Part shown: positions 1-8,893 of the stretch, in pieces
Position numbering within the stretch: position 1 is the first letter of the stretch
Layout of the letters: the number at the start of each line of letters is the position of its first letter
Origin: JBDTVS01 sp040007095
GTDB lineage: Bacteria; Acidobacteriota; Vicinamibacteria; Vicinamibacterales; CAVVIG01
Assembly (NCBI GenBank): GCA_040007095.1
Contig: JBDTVS010000122.1
Location: 1-64,000, forward strand
DNA: 64,000 nt
Direction: 5' to 3'
Notes under the pieces: model-generated
The model's input: only the letters and a program-made list of their open reading frames with translations
Databases searched by the model: none
What the model was told of the DNA's origin: nothing
Made by a program: the position numbers and the translations under genes

Positions 1-2
1 CG

Positions 3-1022
3 AGCGGCAACCCGTGGATGTTTCACTTCACGCACACCTACTCGATGACCGAAGGGCACATCGGGCTGGAGATCCTGACCAGCGCCCCCCAGGGATTCAC
101 CCAATTCAACCCGGAACGTTACAAGGATCTCTCTGTCGGCAATGGACAGGCGAACGAGATCATCGCCCAGGTGGGAGCGCTCATCAAGTCGAAGGACAAG
201 GACAACCCGCTGGCGGGGCTGACGATCCGGAAGATGATTCTGACGGGCTCTTCCGCGTCCGCGGGAGTGGTCGTGAACTACCTGCCGGCGCACATGGTGC
301 AGCGCCTCGTCGAGATGAAGCCAATCTATGACGGCTTCATGCCCACGAGTAACGGCGCCACGCTGCGGCTCGTTGATGTGCCGATGATTCAGGTGCCGAC
401 CATGCGGGAGACCATGACCGGCGCCACGACTCGCGCCGATGGCGACGTCCCGGGCAATCAGTTCCGGGTCTACGAGTTTGCCGGCATGGCCCATATCGAT
501 TCGCGAGACGCCGTCGCTTACTACCCGGATCCGTGCAAGCTGCCGATCAGCAGATTCCCGATGGCGGCCTATATGTCGGTGGCGCTCAATCATCTGTGGC
601 AGTGGCTCGACAAGGGAACCGTCCCGCCGCATGGCGACCGGATCTATATGGACTACAACACGGACAACGATGGTTCCTTGATGGCGCTCGACGAAGTGGG
701 CAACGTCAAAGGGGGCATTCGGACGACATACGTCGATGTTCCGACGAGTAAGATCGGCGTCCCGAATTCAGGCGCGGAGCCGCCGATCAAGAATCCTCAC
801 CCGTTCATCGCCGCACGTGGAGAGGCGGCCCAGAACCAGTTGTGCGGTCTGGCGAACTACCAGATTGCCTTCACGCAGGCGCAATTGAAGAAGCTGTACA
901 AGGACAAGAAGGACTACCAGTCCAAGGTGCAGCAGCGATACGACGAGCTGATGAAGCAGGGCTGGGCGCTCCAGGTCTATCGATCGGTGGTGCTTGGCGA
1001 CGCAGCGAGCGTGACATTTTGA
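3..1022 (+). CDS. alpha/beta hydrolase domain protein (PF20091-like), 5' truncated by window edge
   Basis: The reading frame is open from base 3, so the true start lies upstream; 339 residues are visible. The sequence resembles the secreted 'alpha/beta hydrolase domain-containing' proteins of PF20091, which are common in Acidobacteria and some Proteobacteria. A nucleophile-elbow-like stretch, LTGSSASAGVVVNYLP, lies about 75-90 residues into the visible part. A late AGMAHID motif is a plausible site for the catalytic His and acid. The N-terminal part, including any signal peptide, is missing. The substrate is unknown; an esterase-like role is inferred from the family only. Its stop codon overlaps the start of the next gene, so the two are probably co-transcribed and translationally coupled. 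Confidence 0.72.
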   Translation, partial: SGNPWMFHFTHTYSMTEGHIGLEILTSAPQGFTQFNPERYKDLSVGNGQANEIIAQVGALIKSKDKDNPLAGLTIRKMILTGSSASAGVVVNYLPAHMVQRLVEMKPIYDGFMPTSNGATLRLVDVPMIQVPTMRETMTGATTRADGDVPGNQFRVYEFAGMAHIDSRDAVAYYPDPCKLPISRFPMAAYMSVALNHLWQWLDKGTVPPHGDRIYMDYNTDNDGSLMALDEVGNVKGGIRTTYVDVPTSKIGVPNSGAEPPIKNPHPFIAARGEAAQNQLCGLANYQIAFTQAQLKKLYKDKKDYQSKVQQRYDELMKQGWALQVYRSVVLGDAASVTF

Positions 1023-1582
1023 CCACTCGCGGCCTGCTGCTCGGCATCCTGTTCGTCGCGGCAAGCGGGTGCTCTGGCTCGCAGCCGGTCGAGAAGGAGC
1101 TTCTGAAGACCGCGACGATCAAGGACATCATGGACTCGATGGTCGATCCGAGCGGGGAGTTCCTGTTCGACTCCGTCGCGCAGATCGCCGACGAGCACGG
1201 GATCACCGAGAAGGCGCCGCACACCGACGAGGAGTGGAAGGAAGTCCGCCGGCACGTCATTCAGCTGGTCGAAGCTCCCAACCTGCTGGTGATGAAAGGC
1301 CGTCAGGTCACGCGCGTCGACGAAAAAGCTGAGAATCCCGAGATCGAGCTGCAACCCGCACAAATCCAGGCGCTGATCGAGGGCGACCGGGCGTTTTTCC
1401 TCGACCGCGCCCATGCCCTTCAGGACGCTGCACTGCTGGCGTTGAAGGCGGTCGACGACAGGAATAAGGACGCGCTGTTTGCGGCCTGCGAGCGCCTCGA
1501 CAAGGCGTGCGAGAGCTGTCACCTCAAATACTGGTATCCCAACGACAAGCGGGCGCAAGAGGCGGCGCGCCAGAACCAGTGA
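1019..1582 (+). CDS. haem-binding (c-type cytochrome-like) lipoprotein
   Basis: The chosen start is TTG at 1019, which shares a TTGA overlap with the stop of the upstream hydrolase. From there the product is 187 aa and begins with a hydrophobic signal ending in a lipobox (AASGC), so it is predicted to be a lipoprotein. Near the C-terminus the single motif CESCH followed by LKYWYP matches CxxCH covalent haem attachment as in class II (c'-like) cytochromes, whose haem site is also C-terminal in a helical protein. The middle is charged and helical in character. No downstream redox partner is present. A cytochrome role is inferred from the CxxCH and lipobox. The open frame extends further upstream, but that part is a shadow of the hydrolase. 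Confidence 0.7.
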   Translation: MTTRGLLLGILFVAASGCSGSQPVEKELLKTATIKDIMDSMVDPSGEFLFDSVAQIADEHGITEKAPHTDEEWKEVRRHVIQLVEAPNLLVMKGRQVTRVDEKAENPEIELQPAQIQALIEGDRAFFLDRAHALQDAALLALKAVDDRNKDALFAACERLDKACESCHLKYWYPNDKRAQEAARQNQ

Positions 1583-1640
1583 ACAGGGTGATGCTCGGCG
1601 GCTGGCGCCTGCGTTCAATTCCAGCGCCGGCAAACTCTTG

Positions 1641-1772
1641 AACCACAAAGGTCACTAAGAGCACAAAGGGCCGCTACGCTCCCAAACGGCTGAGGCCTTC
1701 GGCCGTCGCCGGTCTTCTAGAAACGCGTTAGCTCGCGGTCTTCTTCGTGATCTTTGTGCGCTTTGTGGTTCA
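1641..1772. repeat. palindromic pair of 'ACCACAAAG' dispersed repeats
   Basis: The arm at 1641-1670 reads as repeated ACCACAAAG/GCACAAAG words. The arm at 1741-1772 is the reverse complement of the same word pattern. About 70 bases lie between them. The element fills the gap between two convergent genes, where a foldback structure could end transcription from both sides. Related single copies occur at 39696-39720 and 46766-46793. Confidence 0.6.
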
Positions 1773-1802
1773 TTGTCTCGTTTCGCAAGGTGATCTTCTG
1801 GT

Positions 1803-2351
1803 TCACTTCGGCAGGAGCGACTCGATATTGAAGTCGGGATCTGCCGCGGGTTGCGCTCGCGTCGACGTGAAGCCGATCCAGCGGCCCAGGAAGATGACGC
1901 TGATCCATACGATCAGCGACACGGTGGCGACGATGCGTCCAGCGGGTGGCGCGGCGGGCTCCCTGTCCCAGCGGCCGATCGACCGCGCCGCGGTCTGCTT
2001 GAAGATCAGCATGTTGATGCCGGACAGCACCAACATGCCCATCTTGAGGCGAAAAGAGAGGTTGTGATAGTAGACGCCGGCGTTGGTGATGAACATCAGC
2101 ACGCCGGTCGCGACCGTCAAGGCAAACGCCAGCCACGTCCAGTTGAGGACATCCAACGCAACCCGCGAGAAGGGCCGGCGCGTCGACGCCCAGCCAATCA
2201 AGCGCAAATCGACGATGGCAATGGTGCCGAACACCATTGTCAGCCCCAGGACGTGAAACGACTCGATCAGGGGAAACAGGTAGAGCGAGTCTCGAATGCG
2301 GCCGGACAACTGAGAGGCTTCGAGCGCTGCCAGAATCTCGGAAATGCTCAT
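1803..2351 (-). CDS. DUF6644-like integral membrane protein
   Basis: A 182-aa protein with about four hydrophobic segments. Examples are FHVLGLTMVFGTIAIVDLRL near residue 33, a segment near residues 72-92, and another before the C-terminus. The ESFHVLG and DLRLIGW motifs recur in the neighbouring gene (as QSIHIVA and DLRVLGW), so the two are paralogues. The pattern fits the DUF6644 family of small membrane proteins, which have no assigned activity; conserved His in the first segments could bind a metal or haem, but that is speculation. The ATG at 2351 directly abuts the stop of the upstream gene at 2352-2354, so the pair is tightly coupled in one minus-strand operon. Confidence 0.7.
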   Translation of the reverse strand: MSISEILAALEASQLSGRIRDSLYLFPLIESFHVLGLTMVFGTIAIVDLRLIGWASTRRPFSRVALDVLNWTWLAFALTVATGVLMFITNAGVYYHNLSFRLKMGMLVLSGINMLIFKQTAARSIGRWDREPAAPPAGRIVATVSLIVWISVIFLGRWIGFTSTRAQPAADPDFNIESLLPK

Positions 2352-2870
2352 TCACGCTTTCGGCGACAAAGACCAGGATCCCCAGACGTGGTCGTAGGCA
2401 ATCAGGCGTCCGAGGATGACGATGCCAACCCAGACCAACAAGGTCAACACCGCCGCCGACTTGATGCTCCAGCGGTTGACCAGCGTCGTTTCCCACTGAC
2501 GCTCGTGTCGTTTGAGTGCGATCTGAAACCAACCGGCAGACGTGACGCCGATCACCACGAGGCCCATCTTGAACCAGAACGAAAACGCCAGCAGTTCGCG
2601 CGCCGGTTCGCCAACCACCATCAGCGCGCCCGTCACAAGCAGCACGCCCAGCGCCCATGACAGCCAGGGGCCAAACCGGGCCGTCGTTTCAACCAGGGTC
2701 TGATCCCGTCCGGCCCAACCGAGAACGCGCAGATCGATCATGAACACCGACGCCAGGATCACGCCGATGGCGACGATGTGAATGGATTGGACCGTTGGAA
2801 TAATCCACTCGTGGGTCTGAATCGCGAGGCTCCAGGAGGTCTGCGACAGCCACTGAGCGAATTGATTCAC
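2352..2870 (-). CDS. DUF6644-like integral membrane protein, second paralogue
   Basis: The GTG at 2870 is preferred because AAGGA lies a few bases upstream and because the longer ATG frame would run into the preceding gene. This gives 172 aa with four to five hydrophobic segments. It has the signature HEWIIPTVQSIHIVAIG followed by DLRVLGWAG, shared with the next gene. It is the third gene of a run (secreted protein, DUF6152, two DUF6644), 40 bases after the DUF6152 stop and zero bases before its paralogue. DUF6152 and DUF6644 genes are often neighbours in soil bacteria, which suggests a common membrane or periplasmic function that is not known. Confidence 0.7.
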   Translation of the reverse strand: MNQFAQWLSQTSWSLAIQTHEWIIPTVQSIHIVAIGVILASVFMIDLRVLGWAGRDQTLVETTARFGPWLSWALGVLLVTGALMVVGEPARELLAFSFWFKMGLVVIGVTSAGWFQIALKRHERQWETTLVNRWSIKSAAVLTLLVWVGIVILGRLIAYDHVWGSWSLSPKA

Positions 2871-2910
2871 GCGTGCCGTCCTTGAGGTGAACGCTCCGGG
2901 CCGCTGGCCG

Positions 2911-3387
2911 TCAAAACGCCGTGCCCCCGAGAATCTCGGCGCCTTCAATGGAGTCGCAGTGCTTGCCTGGCATCGGTACTTTGTCCTTCGGGCACTTGGC
3001 GAGGGCGCCGACCCTCGAGCCGAAGTTGCTGCCGTCGCGGAGAGGATTGAGCTTCACGCTGAAGATCGTGCCGGCCGGGAAGCTCTTGACCGTGATGCCC
3101 TGAGTGGCAACGGCGGCGGCGCCGGCCATCTCGACACCCCAACTGGTCGGCTTGCCGTCGCTGCCACGAACCGGCTTGCCGTTCGCGTCGAGCGGCACGA
3201 AGTGGATCTCGGCATGATTGGCCTGCGCGACAAACCTCGTCAGAACCCCGGTCAAGACCACCGTCTTGGTCTGGTCGTACATCGCAAATGAGTGATGCGC
3301 CATTATCGGCGCGACACACACACCCAGAAATAGAGTCGTCGCCAGGGCGCCCGTCGCGCCGAGACTCGGCCGTTGTCTCTGCATCAT
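2911..3387 (-). CDS. DUF6152 family secreted protein
   Basis: The start is the first of two adjacent ATGs at 3387, preceded by GGAGAAG; the longer open frame is antisense shadow. The 158-aa product starts with a signal peptide that ends near APIMAHHSFAMYD. The mature N-terminus HHSFAMYD is the hallmark of DUF6152 proteins and could bind a metal through its His residues (inference). The body has a 'VVLTGVLTRFVAQANHAEI' segment, also typical of the family. It lies 16 bases after the large secreted protein gene and precedes two DUF6644 genes. Molecular function is unknown. Confidence 0.78.
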   Translation of the reverse strand: MMQRQRPSLGATGALATTLFLGVCVAPIMAHHSFAMYDQTKTVVLTGVLTRFVAQANHAEIHFVPLDANGKPVRGSDGKPTSWGVEMAGAAAVATQGITVKSFPAGTIFSVKLNPLRDGSNFGSRVGALAKCPKDKVPMPGKHCDSIEGAEILGGTAF

Positions 3388-3403
3388 CTTCTCCTCGTGC
3401 CCG

Positions 3404-4726
3404 CTACTTCTTCTTGCCATCGAGGCGATCCAGGATATCCAGGACCCCGGCGGGAAGTTCCTCGTTGGGCTTGTCCCACCCCACCTCGAAATATTTTTCC
3501 CAATTCTGCGCCCACGGCCGGCCATAGTAGTCGATGTAACGAGGATCGGTGGAGGTGAGCTGGCGCGGTCTGCCATCGACGTTGCGCAGATTGCTCAGGC
3601 ATTCGATGTAGGTGTAGCGCCTCTCCGGATCGTCCAACCGCGCCGCACGAGTAAAGTTCATCACGTTGTGCAGCGGGACCGCGAACGCTTCGGGATCGTA
3701 AAAGGTCGTCTCGAGCGAGAGTCCGACGAAGGCACCGCTCGCGTCGTATCGGGGCGTGAACACATCGATGGTTTCCAGCGAATCGCTGAACTCGAACATC
3801 GAATGCGACAGCGTCCAACCCTGGACATTGGCGGTCCAGGCCACCAGCGTGGTGCCGTTCCAGAACCCCACGGTCTCGCCATACCACTGCGGGACCTTCT
3901 GGACGTGGCTCCGCCCGATGAGCACCTGCCGCAGGAAGTTGGCGGCGACTCCCGAGATGAGCTGCACCTGGGTCGGCCCGACGGTCAGTTGAAAGTTGCC
4001 GCCGCCGGAGGCCTGCGCCCACCAGCGAAGGTACCCCTCCGGATAGCAGAACGAGGCCTCCCATTGGGGCGCGTTGTCCACGCCTTCGTGGTAGTTCATC
4101 TGCACCATGCGCTTTTGATACTCGGGGGTCAGCACCGACAGGATGGTGCTGGTCTGGTTGACCGTGCCCCAGATCCACTGCGAGCTCGCATCCTGGGCGA
4201 CCCGGCCATACCAGCCGTCCCAGTCCGGCATCGTCTGCCGGGTATACACGGTCGGACCGCCCGCGGCTTTCGCTTGCGCCATCAAAGCGTCGTAGTGCGC
4301 TTTTGCGGTGGTGTGGGGATACGGACTGACGACCTTGTCCCGCGGATAATCCTCACTGCAGTCGCCCCACGAAGCCGAGGTCGGCGGATTGGCACCGATG
4401 CGGCGCGACGTCCAGATATCCGTGATCTGGCGCGGTGTATTGCACCGGAAGTATCGCTTGTCTGACCAGAGCGCCTTGTCCGCGTAGAAGTTCTTCGAGG
4501 TGAACAGATCGATCGGCAGCGCTTGCATGCCGGCCGGCGGGCCGGGGAACGTCGGGGTATTTCCCCGACGGCCTTGTCCCTGCTGGCCTGGCGCCGGCGC
4601 CGCGCCTCGCCCTGGGCCCTGCCCGCCGCGACCCTGCGCATGGGCCGTGGAGCTCAGCGGCGCGGGAGTCGGCAATTGGACGAGCAGGAGTGACGCCACC
4701 GCGAGATATACGAACCTCGAACCCAT
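3404..4726 (-). CDS. secreted conserved protein of unknown function
   Basis: A 440-aa protein with a clear signal peptide (residues 1-30, ending near STAHAQ). A low-complexity Gly/Pro/Gln linker follows (about residues 31-65), then a Trp/Tyr-rich globular domain. Motifs include QITDIWTSRRIGANPP and a conserved-looking VGFWNGTTLVAWTANVQGW stretch near residue 280, reminiscent of the 'W-G-D-T-L' strand of the DLSGVW secreted proteins elsewhere in the window; homology is possible but not established. It is the first gene of a minus-strand run leading into DUF6152 and two DUF6644 genes, so a shared envelope role is likely. No catalytic motif is recognised. Confidence 0.6.
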   Translation of the reverse strand: MGSRFVYLAVASLLLVQLPTPAPLSSTAHAQGRGGQGPGRGAAPAPGQQGQGRRGNTPTFPGPPAGMQALPIDLFTSKNFYADKALWSDKRYFRCNTPRQITDIWTSRRIGANPPTSASWGDCSEDYPRDKVVSPYPHTTAKAHYDALMAQAKAAGGPTVYTRQTMPDWDGWYGRVAQDASSQWIWGTVNQTSTILSVLTPEYQKRMVQMNYHEGVDNAPQWEASFCYPEGYLRWWAQASGGGNFQLTVGPTQVQLISGVAANFLRQVLIGRSHVQKVPQWYGETVGFWNGTTLVAWTANVQGWTLSHSMFEFSDSLETIDVFTPRYDASGAFVGLSLETTFYDPEAFAVPLHNVMNFTRAARLDDPERRYTYIECLSNLRNVDGRPRQLTSTDPRYIDYYGRPWAQNWEKYFEVGWDKPNEELPAGVLDILDRLDGKKK

Positions 4727-4830
4727 CTATTCGCTCTCCAGATCTTTCACTCGCGGAAGAACAGCTCCGGCCAATGATACGCGGGTCCGCCCGGAGCGGA
4801 CAACCTCGTCAGGCATGCGGTCCTGACCAG

Positions 4831-4980
4831 TTTAGCAGGCTGCTGAAAGACGTCTCCTGAACTGAAAGCTCAGAAGTCAAAACATGGAAGTCCTGAAAGA
4901 TTCTTCGGGAATTCGACCTTGAAAGTTCTGAGTTCTCACTTCTAAGTTCAGGTTGCTGGCTTTTTCAGCAACCTGTTACA
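4831..4980. mobile_element. MITE-like element with imperfect terminal inverted repeats
   Basis: About 150 bases bounded by 19-base terminal inverted repeats (4831-4849 and 4962-4980) that match at 15 of 19 positions. Both contain the core CAGG(C/T)TGCTGAAA. The interior has further self-complementarity: 4856-4863 pairs with 4945-4952, and 4869-4875 with 4926-4932. It has no coding capacity and is more AT-rich than its surroundings. Similar 'CTTTTTCAGCA' termini are known from small dispersed elements and IS ends in many bacteria. A target-site duplication was not identified. Confidence 0.5.
4950..4974. terminator. perfect 9-bp hairpin in the right end of the MITE-like element
   Basis: AGGTTGCTG (4950-4958) and CAGCAACCT (4966-4974) form a perfect 9-bp stem with a 7-base, T-rich loop. 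There is no clear U-tract on either side, so terminator activity is uncertain. Confidence 0.35.
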
Positions 4981-5166
4981 GGATGGCGTTTGGCGATGCC
5001 GGGTGCGAGCGACGGGATGGTGGGTGTGAGGTGGGCCGCAGCGAGAACACCGAGAGCATCGGCAACGACCCGGAGAAGCTGTTCGCAGTCCAGAGTCTTG
5101 TGACGATGACCTCGGTGGCTCGCGCTGGTGCTACTGCCTACTTGTTTTGCGTCGCTCGCGCGAGTG
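4981..5166. other. intergenic stretch without a recognised gene
   Basis: Between the MITE-like element and the stop of the SRPBCC gene. A minus-strand frame is open across it, but no family, start or ribosome binding site was recognised, so nothing is called. Confidence 0.4.
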
Positions 5167-5772
5167 TCACCGGCCGCCCGCACCGCGGGCTGGAGCGGGC
5201 CCGGCGCCACGAGGCGGGGCCGGCGGCAGCGTGCCGCCTTCGGCCAGGATCTTCATGTTCTCGAGCGCGGTCGTGAACTGCGCGATCCGCCGCGTCCGAT
5301 CCGCTTCGCGCGCGGCGTCATCGGCCAGCATCGAGTTGTCGAAGAACAAGGTGTAGACGATCTTCGAAGTCGTCGGCGTTACCGGTCTCGCCTCGAGCGT
5401 GCCGTGATAGAGGTTGTACGGCCGGCCTTCCCTGACCGTCTGCGTGTAGGTGTACGAAAGCTCGGTCCTGGCGACCAACACCTCGCCTGCGACAGAGCGC
5501 ACCGCACCAAATTCACCGTCCTTGCCAGAAGTGATGGTGCAGGCGATCCGCAGCCATTCGCCGATATCACAGAATTTCCCGACGCGCTTCCACACTTCTG
5601 CGGCAGGGCGATTGACGGCGATTTCCAGGGGAATGGAGGTGTACGTCGGCGCGGCAACCACCGTGCTCGCTGGGGCCGCCGGCGCCGCGGGCGCCTGCGC
5701 GCCGGTGCCGCCCGTCATACAGACGAGAGCCAGAGCGCCAGCCGCCGCCGTTCTCGCGCATTGATTTCGCAT
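5167..5772 (-). CDS. secreted SRPBCC (START/polyketide-cyclase-like) protein
   Basis: A 201-aa protein with an N-terminal signal peptide (residues 1-26, ending TGAQA) and an Ala/Pro linker. The body begins IPLEIAVNRPAAEVWKRVGKF, the typical first strand and helix of SRPBCC ligand-binding folds. It continues through a RIACTITSGKDGEFGAVRS segment and a C-terminal helix with EADRTRRIAQFTTALENMK. The tail is a Pro/Gly/Ala-rich, probably disordered stretch. SRPBCC domains bind hydrophobic small molecules; the ligand is unknown. The gene stands alone on the minus strand, with the MITE-like element downstream. Confidence 0.65.
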   Translation of the reverse strand: MRNQCARTAAAGALALVCMTGGTGAQAPAAPAAPASTVVAAPTYTSIPLEIAVNRPAAEVWKRVGKFCDIGEWLRIACTITSGKDGEFGAVRSVAGEVLVARTELSYTYTQTVREGRPYNLYHGTLEARPVTPTTSKIVYTLFFDNSMLADDAAREADRTRRIAQFTTALENMKILAEGGTLPPAPPRGAGPAPARGAGGR

Positions 5773-6047
5773 GAGTTCCTCCTGTTTGATTCCGCCGCTG
5801 TCGTTCCACCGGAAGGAGAGCAGCAGGCTTCGGTTGATGTCAGCGCGTGCCGTCGCGGTCCGCCCGCGGTCCGTCGCGGTCCGCCCGACCGGATTCTATA
5901 CCTTGAGGCGTATGAACTGCGCGGATGTACGACCGGTCCGATCGCAACGCGCTCGAGTCGGCAGCCGGGTATCCGGATGCCGGTGAACGCCTGGACCGCA
6001 ACAACTGTCAAGCCGCAGCTTGAGCGACGAGGCATGATCGACGGGTC

Positions 6048-6917
6048 GTGAACATCACCCCCAAAGCGCTGTGGTACATCGAGAGCCACCTCAGCGCGGA
6101 CCTGTCGCTCGATTCGATTGCCGGCGTGGTGGGCGTTTCTCGTTTCCACCTGTCTCGCGCCTTTGGGCTCGCCGCCGGCTGCGCCCTCACGTCGTACGTG
6201 CGCGGGCGCCGGCTCAGCGAAGCCGCGAAGACGCTCGCCACCGGCGCGCCGGACATCCTCGGCGTTGCGCTCGACGCCGGCTACGGCTCACACGAAGCCT
6301 TCACTCGAGCGTTTCGGCAACATTTCGGCCTGACCCCCGAGCAGGTGCGGGAGCGGGCCCACACCGGAGGTCTCGACCTCCTGGAGACCATCAACATGAA
6401 CGGCACCACCTCGACGACCATCGCCCCGCCCCGGATCGTCCGTCAGGACACGCTGCTGATCTTCGGACTCAGCCAGCGCTACCACCGCACGAATGCGGGA
6501 ATCCCCTCGCAATGGGATCGCTTCGTCCCCTATCTCGGCAAATCTCACCCGTCTTCGATGAGGTCACGGGCTGGTTCGATCGTCCCGGGACAGATCGGAC
6601 CCGACACATTCGGCGTCATCTGCAACACCGATGACACGGGCAGCAACGAGTACATCTGCGGAGTGCAGGTCAGCGAGTTCCCCGCGCATCCGGCGGAGTT
6701 CGCGCGGCTGCGGATTCCGCCGCAGACCTACGCGGTGTTCGAGCACAAGGATCACGTCTCGGCCGTCGTCACGACGTGGACGGCCATCTGGAACAACGCC
6801 CTCTCGGGCGCCGGCTATGCGCCATTCGACGGTCCGGCGTTCGAACGATATGGCGAGCAGTTCGACGGCCGTACCGGACTGGGCGGATTCGAGATCTGGG
6901 TCCCGATCAAATCGTGA
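6048..6917 (+). CDS. AraC-family transcriptional regulator with GyrI-like effector domain
   Basis: The start is GTG at 6048; the product is 289 aa. Residues 1-100 are an AraC-type double helix-turn-helix. The first HTH is seen in SLDSIAGVVGVSRFHLSRAF and the second in ILGVALDAGYGSHEAFTRAF, followed by FGLTPEQVRERA. Residues 120-289 look like a GyrI-like effector-binding domain (pattern QDTLLIFGLSQRYHR near its start, then PPQTYAVFEHKDHVS, and a C-terminal GFEIWVPIKS). This order, with the HTH first, matches Rob-like regulators that respond to small hydrophobic compounds. The target is unknown. The next gene points toward it, so no operon partner is evident. Confidence 0.88.
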   Translation: MNITPKALWYIESHLSADLSLDSIAGVVGVSRFHLSRAFGLAAGCALTSYVRGRRLSEAAKTLATGAPDILGVALDAGYGSHEAFTRAFRQHFGLTPEQVRERAHTGGLDLLETINMNGTTSTTIAPPRIVRQDTLLIFGLSQRYHRTNAGIPSQWDRFVPYLGKSHPSSMRSRAGSIVPGQIGPDTFGVICNTDDTGSNEYICGVQVSEFPAHPAEFARLRIPPQTYAVFEHKDHVSAVVTTWTAIWNNALSGAGYAPFDGPAFERYGEQFDGRTGLGGFEIWVPIKS

Positions 6918-7197
6918 TTCGTGCAACCCCTTCGATCAGAACGCCGGTACGCGCGACGGCGATGTCGTGCAGTCAGCGCAGGCACAGGGAGCCCCTGCCC
7001 AGGACGGGGCCGGGTCGTCACACGAGAACGGAATCCACGCGGAGACATCCACGAGCTCGCCGCAAATGAGGCCACTCCGGCATGATGCGACTCGCGGTGC
7101 GAGCCGCGAGCTGATGTCGGACCTCACGGACCCGACGACTTTCACCACGGGCCGTCAACTGGCAATCCGACGCGCGATCGTCGATTCCGGATGGATA

Positions 7198-8841
7198 TCA
7201 GTTCACCCCGACGGCCGTCCACGCCTGAGTGACAGCCCGCTCGGCACTACTGCCAATCCCGTACAAATCTCGCGCCGATTGGATGGTTGCTGCTCTGGCA
7301 AGGGAAAACGTGGCCCCCGAAGGGAGCAGGAATGCGAATGCGCGGTAAAACACCATCTCGATCTGCTCCCGGTTGCTGGCACCCACGCCTTGCACCGAGA
7401 GCCCGGAGGTTCGATTCGTTCCGCCTTCGATTGCCAGATAGAACGCGTTGTTTGGGATGCCGGCGTTCGCATGAACACCACCGGCATCGCTCGCGGCGAG
7501 AGACCGTCGGCTGTAGTGATCTGGGTCGCCGAACATCAAGGGATTCGCCATCGAACGAATACCGTTCACGAGAGGACCGCGAATAACGTCAGCGCCGATC
7601 ACATAGTCAGCCTGGAGTGTTCCGGTGCCCGTTGAACGGGAGAAGAATTCTGCACTGGTCCCCATCATGTCTGAGAACGACTCATTCAAGGCGCCGGACT
7701 CATTCCTGTAAATGAGGTTGGACGTGAATTGGGTGACGCCATGTGTGAGCTCGTGCCCGATGATGTCCAGCGCACCAGACGTATAGTTCCAAGTTTGCTG
7801 AGTCGCTGCGACGACCACGCCGGGTGGCAGACCATCACCGTAAACCATCACCTGAAGAGCGCTATCCCAAAAGGCATTGGTGTAATAGATCGAATCGCCA
7901 GCCGATGCCGTCAATGCCGTCGTGCGTAGTACGGGATGCACCAGGCTGACGAGCGGTATGTCGTTGTCATCCAGACCGTGTCTCCCAAAACGCTTGAAAT
8001 AGAAGTCGTAGACCATTCCGGCGTAGGCGTGGGCATCGACAACGGCGGGGTCCGTCCACGAGTTACTCGTCGAGGTGGACGCCAGGTCGGCGTCAGTCAG
8101 TCTAACCACCCCTTGTTGGAACTGTTTGACCCGCGGGAGATTTCCGCGCATGTCGTAAGTGCGGATCGACGGAGGGCGCAGCAGGTCCACCGCCGTAAAA
8201 CCGCTGGCGCTGCTGTTATCGCTTACTTTCTTGGTGTCACCTAGTACCCCCGTGCCCAGGCCGACGGCCGCCGCTGTGTGAATCGTGCTAATCGTCAGGA
8301 GGAGGGCGCCGCTGTGGGCATCTACGAAGAAATCGGCGGACTGCGAAGTCGACGCGGCGCTTAGCCGATATGCCAGGGCGAACGTCGAGTCGATCGGCAG
8401 AATCAGCAATTCTGCCGGTGCCCTGGAGGAGAAATCGTCGCCGGTTACGTCGCGGACGACGGTGAGCGCTTCCTCAGCGGTCAGGCGAGGCGTCGGCTCG
8501 ACATCGACGACATCGTAGAGTGTTCCGAACAATGACTGCGTCATGCCCGCCATGGTTTCGCGGGTCACGTCCGCGCCAAATACTCGAAGACCCTCATAAC
8601 GCTGTTCGAGCCGCTCATGGACCCGATCTGATAGAAGCGTATCCAGTCGCACCTGACGCCGGACCAGGCCATCCGTTCTGAGCATCTGATCGACTACGCG
8701 ATCCGACTGGCGAAGTTCGGCCGAGGTCTGCGGAGAGATCGCGGTCTGAACGGGCGCGCGTTGAGCCTGGGGGCCGGCATACACGCCCAAGACTGAACCG
8801 ATCGTGAGAACGACGACCGCGATCGATTCCGCATTGGGCAT
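7198..8841 (-). CDS. M4 family (thermolysin-like) secreted metalloprotease
   Basis: A 547-aa preproenzyme with a signal peptide in the first 25 residues and a propeptide (FTP/PepSY-like, about residues 40-200). The catalytic domain has all expected motifs: HELTH zinc site (GHELTHGVTQF), the third ligand Glu in GALNESFSD, and the catalytic His in GGVHANAGIPN. It is therefore predicted to be active outside the cytoplasm, with zinc-dependent cleavage before hydrophobic residues as in thermolysin. Length is normal for the family. It starts 52 bases after a lipoprotein gene on the same strand and is probably its operon partner. Confidence 0.93.
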   Translation of the reverse strand: MPNAESIAVVVLTIGSVLGVYAGPQAQRAPVQTAISPQTSAELRQSDRVVDQMLRTDGLVRRQVRLDTLLSDRVHERLEQRYEGLRVFGADVTRETMAGMTQSLFGTLYDVVDVEPTPRLTAEEALTVVRDVTGDDFSSRAPAELLILPIDSTFALAYRLSAASTSQSADFFVDAHSGALLLTISTIHTAAAVGLGTGVLGDTKKVSDNSSASGFTAVDLLRPPSIRTYDMRGNLPRVKQFQQGVVRLTDADLASTSTSNSWTDPAVVDAHAYAGMVYDFYFKRFGRHGLDDNDIPLVSLVHPVLRTTALTASAGDSIYYTNAFWDSALQVMVYGDGLPPGVVVAATQQTWNYTSGALDIIGHELTHGVTQFTSNLIYRNESGALNESFSDMMGTSAEFFSRSTGTGTLQADYVIGADVIRGPLVNGIRSMANPLMFGDPDHYSRRSLAASDAGGVHANAGIPNNAFYLAIEGGTNRTSGLSVQGVGASNREQIEMVFYRAFAFLLPSGATFSLARAATIQSARDLYGIGSSAERAVTQAWTAVGVN

Positions 8842-8893
8842 GTGTGCGTTCAGTTGGCTCCTCCCGCGATTCAGAGGCAGTACGCGCCGTAGT

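Noticed and set aside
5851..5886. Short CGTCGCGGTCCGCCCG tandem words before the AraC gene
   Set aside because: Very short, GC-rich and in a biased background; no clear dyad or spacing that would support an operator.
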